From: Guillardia theta CCMP2712
Taxonomy: Eukaryota > Cryptophyceae > Pyrenomonadales > Geminigeraceae
Direction: 5' to 3'
Assembly (NCBI RefSeq): GCF_000315625.1
Contig: NW_005434519.1
Span: forward strand, 1,280 to 53,635
Length of the DNA: 52,356 nt
Part shown: piece after piece, positions 1 to 10,359 of the stretch
How positions within the stretch are numbered: the first letter of the stretch is position 1
Layout: the number at the start of each line of letters is the position of its first letter
Translations under genes and position numbers: made by a program
The notes under the pieces: generated by a model
Database searches by the model: none
The model's input: only the letters and a program-made list of their open reading frames with translations
Told to the model about the DNA's origin: nothing

Positions 1-292
1 TCTGCGATAGCGTCGGGGGGGCATCCCTCCACAGCCTTGCAAGCCTGGGCTGTCCTGCTGTTCGGATTACGCTTCGCGAAGCTCTTCACCCTCTCGACGA
101 GATCAGCTTCGAGGACAGAGGCATCCACAAGTCCGCTCTGCGTGTATTGGCATGATCTCCGATACAGCAGGTTGCGAACATTTTCATCATACTGAAGAAC
201 CATACTTAGAAAGCTATTTGAAGTATACAAACCTCTCGCTTGCAGCTTCCTTGGCGCCCTGGCAGCTTCCCGTACACCACGCGTGCAGCCAT
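1..292 (-). CDS. 5' part of an unknown spliced gene, cut by the window edge
   Basis: Two minus-strand exons join in one open frame. Exon 1 (292..233) starts with ATG and encodes 20 residues (MAARVVYGKLPG...). A 41-nt GT-AG intron (232..192) follows, and exon 2 (191..1) stays open to the window edge, giving at least 83 residues. The junction is phase 0. The protein begins basic, then turns hydrophilic and helical with several Cys. I do not recognise the family. An ATG at 203 lies inside the proposed intron and would give a shorter alternative start. The 3' end lies outside the window. Confidence 0.5.
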
Positions 293-310
293 GGTGCCTG
301 AAATAACCGG

Positions 311-355
311 CCTAAACCCTAAACCCTAAACCCTAAACCCTAAACCCTAAACCCT
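311..355. repeat. Telomere-type CCCTAAA tandem repeat, interstitial
   Basis: About six and a half perfect copies of CCCTAAA, the complement of the plant/algal-type telomere repeat TTTAGGG. A gene lies on its outer side, so this is an internal tract rather than a chromosome end. Confidence 0.9.
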
Positions 356-393
356 ATTATTATTATTATTATTTTTATTATTATTATTATTAT
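356..393. repeat. ATT trinucleotide microsatellite
   Basis: A run of ATT/TTA units with one interruption, directly abutting the CCCTAAA tract. Confidence 0.85.
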
Positions 394-550
394 GTGAGTT
401 TATTAGAATGCTAGAATGTTGCTCGGCCTCGTTGTGGGCGTTTGCAATGATTTGATCCTAGTCTAAAGAGGCGCTCGAGCACTGGGAGTACACGGCCTAC
501 AATGCGAACCCTGCTTCTGAGGCGTCTTTCTACTCTCTACTTCTTCTGCA

Positions 551-570
551 CCCTAAACCCTAAACCCTAA
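551..570. repeat. Second short CCCTAAA tract
   Basis: Nearly three copies of CCCTAAA in the same orientation as the tract at 311, about 200 bp away. Confidence 0.85.
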
Positions 571-1975
571 GAATACTGTTCGAAATTCAAGCGTGCAAAT
601 GGAGTATTTTCTCCATGTTTGCTGTGATAGCAGCTTTCTTTCAGATACGAACTGGGTTCCAGTTGCCTAAATCGAGTTCCATGAGTCGAGCAATGAATAT
701 CCGAGTGAACAACTGGAGTTTCCTACATGAAATGCCTGGGCAAACCTCAGTTCCAACATTCCTGCACTCGTATCAAAACCAACATTCGCGAGCCCATGAA
801 AGCATCATATTCTCACCTCAATATGAATTATCCATGTGTAAACAAAGGCTTCCAAGTACCACATTCATTGACGGTTGAAGTGGGCATCCATAGTTCTCAA
901 TGTTGAACTTGTCATCGAAAAAATCCTTGCGATTGTCGAGGAGACGATATCGTCATGACACTGACGTTAGGTTCAACTCGTTTTTAGATGCTTACTTGAT
1001 GAGCATGACAGGACTAGCGAGGACTACATAGCAAATTGTGAATTTCCTTCCACAGCACAAACTCGAAGATTCCTCCGGCACGGCAGCTCAAGCCGTCTCC
1101 AAACCAACTGTCTATTGGAGGGGTGTCCATGAAATACCAAAACAACCCAGACTTCACCGCTCCCCGTAAAATCTTCCCCAAACGCGCATCAAAATATGCA
1201 GAAAAAAGCAAATTTTGTGAATTTGCTGATTTCGATCGCACAAAAAACAATGAATATAGCTCTGATGATCCAGTTTTCACTATCTGAAGTTCGATTAAGT
1301 ACCTATGATTCAATTCTAGTCCTTCATACAACCGTTTCACACTGCGCGACATGGCTGCAAGCACTTTCATAAATTGTTTGCAGCACATGCTTTTCGATAA
1401 CAAAACGGCGATTTCGTCTTATCTCAGCAATGGATGGGTCTCTTCTTGTGCGGTTTTCATCAACGGAACGTGCCCGTCCTCCTCTTTCGTATGCCACCAT
1501 TTTCGCGCCCTCTCCCTTTCGGAAGATGCTGTATGAGGGTCTTCAAATCAGGGCCCTTTTGGGGGATTTGGGCCCCTCAAGGGGCCCTGTGTCCCCGAAA
1601 GACTAAACCCTGTAAAACACTAAGCCGTTTTCAGGGTGTAACGGCTCAGTGGGTGAAGAGGCAGAATTTTGGGAATGATTGATATGGAGCAGACTGAGAA
1701 GACGAGTCACAACGCCTGGCAGTATTGATGATCAAAAGGAGCATGAGAGAGAAAGACTAGAATATACATTATGTGGTTGGCCCAGACGTGATTTGAAGCT
1801 TGAGCAATGCAAGAGAAATGGTCACAGTGAGAAGATTTTTGTGTTGAGTACGTCTTTGTTTCGGGCGCACTAAACGACAGGCTAGCTTTAGGCGAACAAC
1901 ACTGAAATTGAAAAAGACATATTTCATAGATCTGATCGTCATCTGTTGAAGTCAGGTATCTTACACTTTGCACAG
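571..1975. other. No supported gene
   Basis: Only short open frames without coherent splicing. A minus-strand frame at 1014..1403 is open for 129 codons but shows no family or neighbouring exon that I can join. A GC-rich perfect inverted repeat lies at 1570..1587 (8-bp arms, 2-nt spacer) in otherwise AT-rich DNA. Confidence 0.5.
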
Positions 1976-3605
1976 ATGAAAAGATTGACACAGATCGTCG
2001 TTGTTTTTTTAATTCTATGTCGGGCAACATTGGTGTGGCAAGAATATGTGTGAAGGTACAGAACTTAACGAACTGTTTAGGCGACAGAGGAAGCAAGCGA
2101 AGCAACTAGTGAATCTAATGAATCAACGGGGGTAAGACCTGTTGCAATGGAATACCCCTGTCCTTTGATGACGCATGTCTCTGCAGCAAGCTGAGCTACC
2201 TACCGCCCCTCCACCATTCAACCCCCGACAAGCGATAGCAAATGTTGTGGAGTATCAGGTAAGCGAACAGTACGATTGTCTGATAACTTCCAACCTTTGA
2301 TATATCGTCTTTGCTTGGAAGCTCCATGCAATTTATGTCATTTCAAGCACAACGTTGAAATTTGTTTTGACATAGGAGGCGCATCCGGAATTTGCAGCAG
2401 GCATTGCTACATGGATTACCATTGGAATCATCTTGTTCATTCTTGGGCTGCTATTGTTCCTGTATAGCGAAATACAGGCTGTGTTAGTTGTACGAGACCA
2501 GGTAAAACAACAATATCCTATAACCGAAGTCTTTGTTCCTTTTACAAGTTTGGGCAGGATTTCAGAGCAAAGCTTGTCAGTCTTAACTATATGATGGAGG
2601 GAAAGAACATCGACGACTTGAACAAGGAGGAGAATGCAACAATGGTTCGTCATCAACGCAGTTGTTGTAGGAACTTGCTGACATGCAGATACTGTCTGCA
2701 GAGATTCAGGCCCTACTTGTCGATTCTTTCTATGCTTCTTATCTTCATCTCTCTCGCTTGCTTGTTTTACCCTCTTTGTGATATTCTGAATGTCGTTGGT
2801 ATGATTATCATTGCTGTTGTGAACTTCAAATGCTTGATTGTACGCAGGTTTACCGTCGGCACCTTGCTTGCTGATCGTCTCGTTTGGCGCTTTGTTTGCT
2901 TCCATTTGCATAGGTGTGATCTGTCCAGATTTGAAAGTTCTTTTCGTTTCCTGACGATGATTGCCAGCCACATTCTTCATGTTCGTTGTGTGGTCGTGCA
3001 CACGGACCTATGCCGCTCTCGTTTTCCTCCTCATATCAGTTTCTGGATCGGTCATTTCTCCTTGCTATTCTCCAACTGGGTTGACGACTTCGCAGTTCCT
3101 CCTTCCTACGGGGAACCCAATATTGCTGCTATTGTGGATGACAGTAACATTTGGAGGTGGAGCCGCATATTTCTGGTTTGTGCCAGATCACTATCAGAAA
3201 AATCCTTTGAAAGACTCTGCGAATGGAAAGCCATCATGGCTGCAGGTGAACGTGGAGGAACAAATCAATGTGACGAGTCTTACGCCTCAGTGGTAGGATA
3301 TCGGAGACTTTAGCATCTCGACAGATGGCAACGAGATCGTGAATGCCATCCACGAGAAGGTTGCCTTCACAACCTTTTCATCTTCAAAGTTGAATTGATG
3401 TCTTTCCCAGATTGAGACGGAGGGTAAAAGGTTTAAGAAGGAAAAAGTATAATTCATAGCTCTAACATGCAATATATCATTATTGACCTGATTTCCGATC
3501 GCTCTTCCTTTCTAGTGCATGTATTTCCAGACGATAATGTCACACACTGCAGGAATAACAGATCACCCTGAGTTGACAATATACCCAGATTTCAGTCTAC
3601 CATGA
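1976..3605 (+). CDS. Predicted multi-pass membrane protein with signal peptide
   Basis: Ten exons can be joined: 1976..2047, 2081..2131, 2187..2258, 2376..2501, 2558..2798, 2848..2913, 2968..3292, 3314..3359, 3411..3446, 3516..3605. The product starts with a signal peptide (MKRLTQIVVVFLILC...), followed by a short acidic Ser/Thr-rich stretch. Next come a long transmembrane segment in exon 4 and a hydrophilic loop with a CC..C..C cluster. Several more membrane segments in exons 5-7 precede a hydrophilic tail. The layout (one early membrane segment, a loop, then a cluster) loosely recalls TMEM43, but the loop is far too short, so I do not assign a family. Intron 7 (3293..3313) is only 21 nt. 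If it is not spliced, the protein ends at TAG 3296. It converges on the LMBR1-like gene. Confidence 0.6.
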
Positions 3606-3786
3606 CAGATTTTACTTCATGATAACTCCACATTTACAAGAACAGTACAAAGCTATTATTTCACAACTTGAAGCCCTTTTGCGGTTGACAAACAATTTTT
3701 GACTAAAATCAAAACAGCATTTTCAAATGTATCGCTCCTCGTTTACGCTGCAGATCGTGAATTGGTCAAGGAAATGCGTATCAAAG

Positions 3787-5876
3787 TCACAATACCACTG
3801 AGAAGTAGGATCGAATTGCAACAACAAGCGCCCTTTCAAAAATCAAAGTCAAAAAGCGGTCAGGTGAGTGTCTAGGACTTACCAACAAGATGCTGCCATA
3901 AATACGACATTAAAGACTGTGCGGACTGAATGACGCTGAAAGTACTCTGAAAGTATTTATGGTTATCATTCCAACACAAACAAAAAAAGTACCTGTAGCA
4001 GAGTTGTTCCTTACATGCTCTATGTGAGAAAGACCCAATGTACAAGCAATGAGAGGGAAACTGATAGATGCCGTTGAGTAACCAACATTTTAGCAGATGA
4101 GCCGCTCACCTTGTTCCAACACAAAGATAAAGCAAGCAATGAACGCATAGTTCCCGGATAGTCAACCCCCGCGCTCGGCTGGGAAAACATAGATCCGAGA
4201 CATAAGGAACATTCTGAAGCCCATGCCATGTCGCCTTGCACAAGTATTAAAATTCATGTTTTGCATGGCTTCCACCTACCCGCCAAACATACCAGACCAA
4301 TGTCATGTCATAGACTGCACTGATGGCATCGATGAAGAAAGTGTTCTGTGAGATTTTTGATGCTCGCATCGACATGAGCAAAGATAGAGGTAGATGTGAT
4401 GTCATTCCCAAGAACTGAAAGCCAAAACCAAAGTGAGCAAATCTGCGTCAAGGAAAAAGAAGATGACCTGAAATATTAGTACACGTAACAAAACTGTACT
4501 TGGCATTATCAAAGAGATCGCGATACCAAGAAAATTCTGCAGCTTCGGGTCGAGGGTCAGAATGAATCATCTTTGATAACAACGGAACTTACATTGTTGA
4601 GAAGGGTATTGAAGAATGGTTTCACATTTTTGTTTGTTGCGTACGGATCTGCGTTTTGTACTTGTGACTGATCATCTGCTATTTCGTTTCTCCATATCAT
4701 CGACTCTCGCTCCAATTGGGCAACAACTGTTTCGCTGCCATCTTTCATCAAGTCAAGATTGACTTTTTGTACAGCGTAGTAGATAAGTCGCTCAAATCCA
4801 AACGGAGCGGAAACGAGAAAAATACAAGAACCAATCGAAGCAGTTAAGAGGTAGGAAAATGCTAGTCGCTCAACGTGAAGTACACTGAGCTTTTGCAGAA
4901 TATACAACAGGAGCCACATGAGAATCAGTACCAAGACAAGAGTCATCGTCGTCTCGCGTAACCGCGAAAGAAAGCTCCTACCTCTTGAGCCTCCAAATCC
5001 CTCACTTTCAATGTACAGGAACGAAAACGGTATAATGAGGTAATGACAGATATTCGAGAGAGAAAACAAAAGCTCCCAGAGAACTCCCACGTTTGTTGAC
5101 CCCAATCCTCCATACATGTCTTCACCAGAAACATATTTCCTCAAAAGCGCATCGAAGATTGTAAGAGGAACCAAAAGTACCGAGCCTAAGGATACACAAA
5201 CGGTAAATGTACACAAAGCAAAAGGAAGTGTCTCATCGTCTTGTGAAGATTCATCCCAATCCAAGTCATCAGGTTGCCTCTTTGCTGCAGCGTTTCTCTG
5301 CAAAACCTTCTTGTTCTGATTTGCACGCTGGTATCTTTTTAATCTCGTATGAGCCACTGCATAGAGAGCGAAGAAATACAAAACATACAGCATGTAGTCC
5401 TTGAGAATAGTATAGAATGTGTGAGTGTCTGCATTGTAAGACACAGCATCTGAATAATCCAACAGGCGCGATGCACAGACTTCATCGAATGGGCCACATT
5501 GTCCAGATGCCAAAGGATCATCCTCAGGAACCTTTATTTGATCATGTTTGCGGAAAAGACCAAACCAGATCTTTGCGAAATTCAGTCCTTCTTTTGGATT
5601 CATGGCTGTGTTTTGCGATTCTTCCTGAGGTTTTCTGCTTGAAATAGAATTGCGATGCGAGGATTTTGAGGTTTGGAATTCTTGAAAGAAACGAAGAGAG
5701 ATTTGCGTGACAACGGCGACGATTGACATGAACAAGAAGTACCAAGCCATCCATGGATCATCGAGGAAATCTTTTAAAGTGCTAAGAAAAGGCTTCTTAC
5801 CCTGCGCTTTTTTTTCTGATTCATGTGTTCCCATCGATCTCTCTGTATCAACAGAATCAGCGTCAACTGTTTGCAT
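3787..5876 (-). CDS. LMBR1/LIMR-family multi-pass membrane protein
   Basis: Exons 5876..4593, 4536..4468, 4415..4374, 4345..4289, 4234..4110, 4060..3993, 3946..3883, 3832..3787 give 584 residues. Family features run in order: the helix ending in a basic stretch (about residues 165-195), the block with SLGSVLLVPLTIFDALL and FSLSNICHYLIIPFSFLYIE, the signature ESEGFGGSRGR, and the later PLIACTLGLSHIE, which matches the conserved ALPV.SRTLG helix. LMBR1/LIMR proteins are polytopic receptors or adaptors of the endomembrane system, including lipocalin-receptor and cobalamin-transport branches; the substrate here cannot be told. An N-terminal extension of about 160 residues with its own membrane segment precedes the usual start. 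One proposed intron (4346..4373) is only 28 nt. Confidence 0.85.
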
Positions 5877-6369
5877 TTCTTGATCTTGCTCTTTTGGACT
5901 TTTAGAAAAAAATCAGTCCAGGACCTGTTTGGGACTTCAGGTTTTTGCTTTCTCCGACCTCAGCGTATCAAGCTGCTTTCCCATCTAAACGTTTCTCCTG
6001 TGCAGGTCATTCTTTTCTGATCTCGCCCAAGAGCGCATGATCTGTTTTTCTATGACTCTCTTTCGGGTCTTACTCGAGATGCGGCACTGGATTTTGTTGA
6101 GACGTTCGATGCGACGGAAATGAGTGAGAGAAAGGGTCGTCAGTAGAACTTGGTAAGAATAGGTCAGGGACAGCTGAGGATGTCTTGTTGAGCGCTTGAG
6201 ACGAGGGAGGTAGAGGGCGGAGCAGAGGAGCAGCGAGATTGAGAGATAGTCTGGGAGGCGAGAAACAGGATTGTGGGAGGGGAGGGGCAGCTGTGCTCGT
6301 CCGATCACCGAGGCAGTAAAATATTTAGATCAGTCGCATATAAGTGACAAGATGCTGCCTTCACTAGCG
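5877..6369. other. Upstream region of the LMBR1-like gene, no supported gene
   Basis: A minus-strand open frame at 5985..6308 has no start context or motif that I can support. Probably 5' untranslated and promoter sequence. Confidence 0.4.
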
Positions 6370-6655
6370 AGGAAGCCAGTCAGGCACTGCCGGAGTCACT
6401 CGGACCGTCCGATACGGTCGGTCGGACGTACTAGTGACTGGGCTGTGGCCGCCCGGGCCGGGCAGGCCATGCGTGACTCGTGCCTCGGATGCCGGGCGCC
6501 GGCGACCCGCCGGCTGAGTCCGACCGGGCCGGCGCGGCCCGTCACTCAGGCTCCCGGAGGCCGCTCTGGCCCTCCGACGTCGGAAGGCTTGAAGAGTGAC
6601 AGTGTCAGTCCGAGGGCCGCCCGCCATCTTGCCCTGCGCCTTGCCAAGTCGTTTC
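6370..6655. repeat. GC-rich dispersed island 1
   Basis: An abruptly GC-rich block dominated by GGCCGGGC, GTCGGA and GTGACTC/GAGTCAC words with short palindromes. The same vocabulary recurs near 13010, 36995, 47825 and 49840. The flanking DNA is AT-rich. Likely a dispersed non-coding repeat; open frames through it are compositional. Confidence 0.6.
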
Positions 6656-6991
6656 ATTTACTAGTTACCATCCGATCCGAGCCATGGTTAAGAATACGAG
6701 TGACTCAAAGGCATCGCCCATCCACCTGCCGCAAATAAAATAAATTGATCACTGAGTCAACCATGAATGAACAAAGCAAGTTTGCCTTTGGCATATGGAA
6801 GATTGTTGAAGAGGTATGAAGCCGCAGTGCTGGTGTTTTGTGCAAAAAACATTGGACTCCAGATATTCCTTTCAAATTCTTGCAGCTGGCTTGTTGCAAA
6901 TCCTCTGATCTGCAACGTTTTTCAATCTTCGAAGTGTAGGAATTGAAAGCTTACTCTGCACAAGATATTTTATCATTGGCATGCCAACAAT

Positions 6992-8261
6992 TCAAGAACT
7001 TAAAATATACCGATCGCAGGCTTCACCGGCAGAGACTTGTTTGACCTGACAGATTGTGGGTACGGTCACGCGCATCGATGAAATCGAAACGCTCATTACA
7101 TTCGGGATGGCTGTTTCGCATAACTCCGAATCGTAGTTGTAGTCTTTGCAATAAATCTTTTTGAATTGATCAGTCATCAACGATAGGCAGACATAACTTT
7201 GCATGGACGCAGCATAGAGCTCCTTTCTCACAATTGATTGCTTCTTTGTGTTTAGTTTGATGTGATGACTCGCCTTGTGCTTGAAGCAGAACTCACTGGT
7301 AACTATCATGTCAATTCACTTAAAATTCATTGGTGTTGCTCTCATTCTCACCGTTTTCTTGTAGTTGGATCACCATATACAGGATGTGTTTCGCAACCTG
7401 CATGGCTGCACCATAAAGTCAGCGATGTCGCTAGATTTGCCGCAGTGGACTCATGCACCAGCAGCGCATTCTTGTGATGGGTACATCATCTGGCCCTCTT
7501 TGTGAGAAGTCAGAGAGTTGAGATACGATTTGAAAAAGCTGTAGTGCAATCACCTGTGCCTCGCACACCACCTTGGTTTTGAGTCTGCTACAGTTCCAAA
7601 ACATGCACGTTTCCTACAAGTATCGCTTATGACATGTGCAGGCCGAGAATGTTTCGAATTCAACACACATGCAGTCAAGATATCCACAGATCTGTCTGTG
7701 TCGGACATCGATATGCTTTGTCTTGCTATGATGAGTCATTTCGACGACATCGGGCAGGTCAACCACACACCGGTGTTGTCCACAACGTTTTCCAGTCCTC
7801 TCACCTTTGAAGGCGAATGAGGCCTGTAAGTGATAATGAAACAAGAAAGTCAGGTAGAAAACATTTCGAACCTGACGTCCACAACCTTCAACTTCACACA
7901 TCCAGGATCTTGAATTCAACTCGCTTTTCGAGTGAGAACTGTCCTTTACTACTTGCAAATTGTTTTGATTTCGAAACAGCCCATGTACCGAATCTGTTCC
8001 ACAACTCAAACCTTCAAATACGCAAAGATTATAAGCCAGTGAGGTACCTTCATTCACTGATACTTCCATCTCCATGAAATGATTAACTTTGTTTGGATCC
8101 AAGGTAAAGTTGTTATGCTCCGTGGTTTCACTAGGCGTACGAGAGAAATTCGAGGCAAAACCAGAAGCAGTTCGAGAAAAGTTAAGATTGCATTGAATTA
8201 TTGTGGGCATAAGCAGCAATATGAGTCGGCACAGTGTACTGTAACCTGTTATACCGTTCAT
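6992..8261 (-). CDS. EsV-1-7 repeat protein (cysteine/histidine modules)
   Basis: After joining minus-strand exons (..7872, 7823..7771, 7725..7669, 7613..7554, 7497..7459, 7405..7352, 7295..) the product has three modules of the form C-x4-C-x16-C-x2-H. They begin with CEVEGC, CGYLDC and CCHAGC and end with CGQH, CARH and CFKH. The linkers (13 and 12 residues) contain hydrophobic-Asp-Val-like cores. This is the EsV-1-7 signature, known from a brown-algal virus protein, Ectocarpus IMMEDIATE UPRIGHT and scattered algae. Molecular role unknown; zinc binding is likely. Each module is split by introns of 45-56 nt. Module 1 keeps ASFAF after its second Cys. The start is uncertain: ATG 8261 opens on a signal-like hydrophobic stretch, while ATG 8075 gives a soluble N-terminus. 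The 3' end is tentative. A further partial module (C-x10-C-x2-H preceded by Ala-Ser) lies near 6840..6890. Confidence 0.8.
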
Positions 8262-8962
8262 GGCAGAATTAATCGCGAACACATCGCCGTTGGTGTCGAC
8301 TGCGTAGTCATCATGTTTAAGAGATCAGGAAGGCTATTGGCAGTATTGATGAAAGCAAGTTGTTATGTAGATATGTGCGAGAAAGAAATCAAGCTATATG
8401 CTACAGAGAGATCATTTTTCTGTTGCTTCTAACTGCGAACTGCTCGGGCACAAGCGCATTCATTTTGGTAGTAACCGCAGTTGCTGGGTGTTCACATTTC
8501 CTGCAAAACTTTCATTTTCAAGAGTAAAGAGCTTTTCCCGGTATTTCAATTCATTGAGGCGGATTTTGCAAAAGTGGATGAGTAAAATACTGAGGCCTCG
8601 GTGACGCTATTTTGGGAGCGCCAGGCAGGCCATGCCGCTGGGTGAGTAGTGAGAGGACAAGAGAGGGGAAAGATACGCAGAGACCTGAATCAGCTTGTAC
8701 CTGATAATGTGTTACTCATGCCTCTTTGATTGCCCATGTGTCTGGTTTGCCTTCCTCGCTGCTCATTGACGGGCTCTTCCTGCTTTGTTAGCTGACGACA
8801 ATGTTGATGTGTCTTGATGTGAAATCTCAGCACATATGAAATGAAAAATGTGCGTTTAAAGTGGTGAACGTATTTATTCTTTATTTTTATCTCGATACTT
8901 CGTGTTTCTGCTCTCGATTGAATTGGAGACGATTTTCTTGCATGACAATTTATGCAGCAAGG
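8262..8962. other. Intergenic region between divergent genes, nothing firm
   Basis: AT-rich DNA between the minus-strand EsV-1-7 gene and the plus-strand membrane-protein gene. It probably carries both promoters. No motif or further exon could be supported. Confidence 0.4.
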
Positions 8963-10185
8963 ATGATGGCGCGCTCCGAGACATTTCAGGTATTGCCTTG
9001 ATATTCAAAGCCGGATTCTTTGCTGAAACTATGCAGGAGCGTGCCAGCACAAGCCCTGGGCTGCAGGCCTTTTTGGATAAGAAGGTATTGCTTATCCAAC
9101 AAGAATCGCCCTGTTAATGAAAGACTGTAGGGAGACGAGCATTGCTTCAGTTGTTTGTACCTCATAGCTGGGATCGTTTGCCTCTATGCCGCAATTTATC
9201 ATGGATCAGACTTTTGCATGGATCTTGCTCAAACTAAATTAGAAACATCGCTCAACCAAATAACGGTTAGTGGAATATTTGGTACCTTTTCGATTCTCAA
9301 GCACATTGCAGCTCTCTTCCATTGGATCAGGCAATTCCAAAATCCAAAAAGGCGCGAGTGTCCTTAAGACACAGTCTGTGAAGAAGGTTTTGAAGATCGA
9401 TTTCTTCCTTGATAAAACAATTGATTCCCATTCAGAAACAGACTCTCCTCGATTTTTTTGACAAAGACATGAAATTTGCTTCCCCGATGTTAGCGCAAGC
9501 GGTGATTTACTTCTCAAAACTTTCTTACTTAAATGACACTTCTCCAGAATGAAACGGGATCAGGAAATAATAGCACCAGTGCCGGCACATTTGAGAATGA
9601 CTATGCAGAGCAAGCCTTCGCTGGTCGTCATGGATGGGTTGTGACCTGGCTGTTGGTAGAGGGATCAACAGCCCTGGGACTACCACTTGTGTCAATTGTA
9701 CATATTAGTGCACGTTGATTATCCCTGTAGTGACTGTGATGATAACAGATTATGTTGATTCTACGGCTACATGAAAATTCGTTGGTCAGTTGCATCTTGT
9801 ACGTGGTTGCTGTCTTTCAGGCGATCTGGCTTATAAGTGAGTGTCTTGAAAGTACGTGTGACTCTTGTTGACTGTTTCGTTCAGTCGGATGTCTCTGGGT
9901 CTTTGGGGGCTTCGTTCCAGAATCTTGTATTGATGGTCGCGTTGGGGACAACTTTGCGTATAACACCATGTGGTGAGTGATGAAGTGCATGTAAAAGAAA
10001 TCAGCTTATCGGAATGGAACAGGTGGGTATGTGCTATTTGGCTGGGAAGCATGATCACAATTAGTATGGTGATCTGCTGCATCCTATGCTTCTTCATGGG
10101 GTTATCTTCGAGCGCAAGATCGGGCACAAGCAAGCCCCAGTACGAGCAGGTAATTGTGGTGAGGACCCAGCAGAAAAGGACTTAA
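8963..10185 (+). CDS. Predicted three-helix membrane protein, family unknown
   Basis: Nine exons join without a phase break: 8963..8989, 9037..9084, 9131..9265, 9312..9386, 9436..9501, 9548..9655, 9749..9836, 9885..9972, 10023..10185, giving 265 residues. A short N-terminus leads into a Cys-rich membrane segment (about residues 30-50). A hydrophilic region with possible N-glycosylation sites (NETGSGNNST) follows, then a second membrane segment (SCILYVVAVFQAIWLI), a loop with Cys and Gly, a third (WLGSMITISMVICCILCFF) and a basic tail. I do not recognise it. All introns are GT-AG, 38-93 nt. An upstream exon cannot be excluded, because ATG 8963 sits five bases after an acceptor-like cag. It converges on the SCLT1-like gene 174 nt away. 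Confidence 0.65.
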
Positions 10186-10359
10186 TATGGAGCAGGTGAA
10201 CTCTGAGCCTTCCAAAGCGAACAATCCAGCCTAGCATCATCATGTCTAAAAACTTTCCCTTATCCTTCAACAGAAACATTTTTTCCCATTTCGTCAGGGG
10301 TTTCCACTCGTTGTCTTCACGCTCATGGCTGATTAACCTTCATTCATGATACATTTCAG

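Noticed and set aside
311-355. Reading the CCCTAAA tract as a true chromosome end
   Set aside because: A gene continues on its outer side to the window edge, and the tract is only about 45 bp.
1014-1403. 129-codon minus-strand frame
   Set aside because: Composition is not absurd, but there is no motif, splice partner or start context to support a gene.
2333-3001. 222-codon minus-strand frame over the first membrane-protein gene
   Set aside because: The plus strand gives a coherent phase-matched exon chain with signal peptide and membrane helices. The minus frame is only low-complexity His/Asn/Lys.
7614-8282. EsV-1-7 region read as one unspliced 222-residue secreted protein
   Set aside because: Unspliced reading breaks the second module. 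Splicing at GT-AG sites restores exact C-x4-C-x16-C-x2-H spacing three times.
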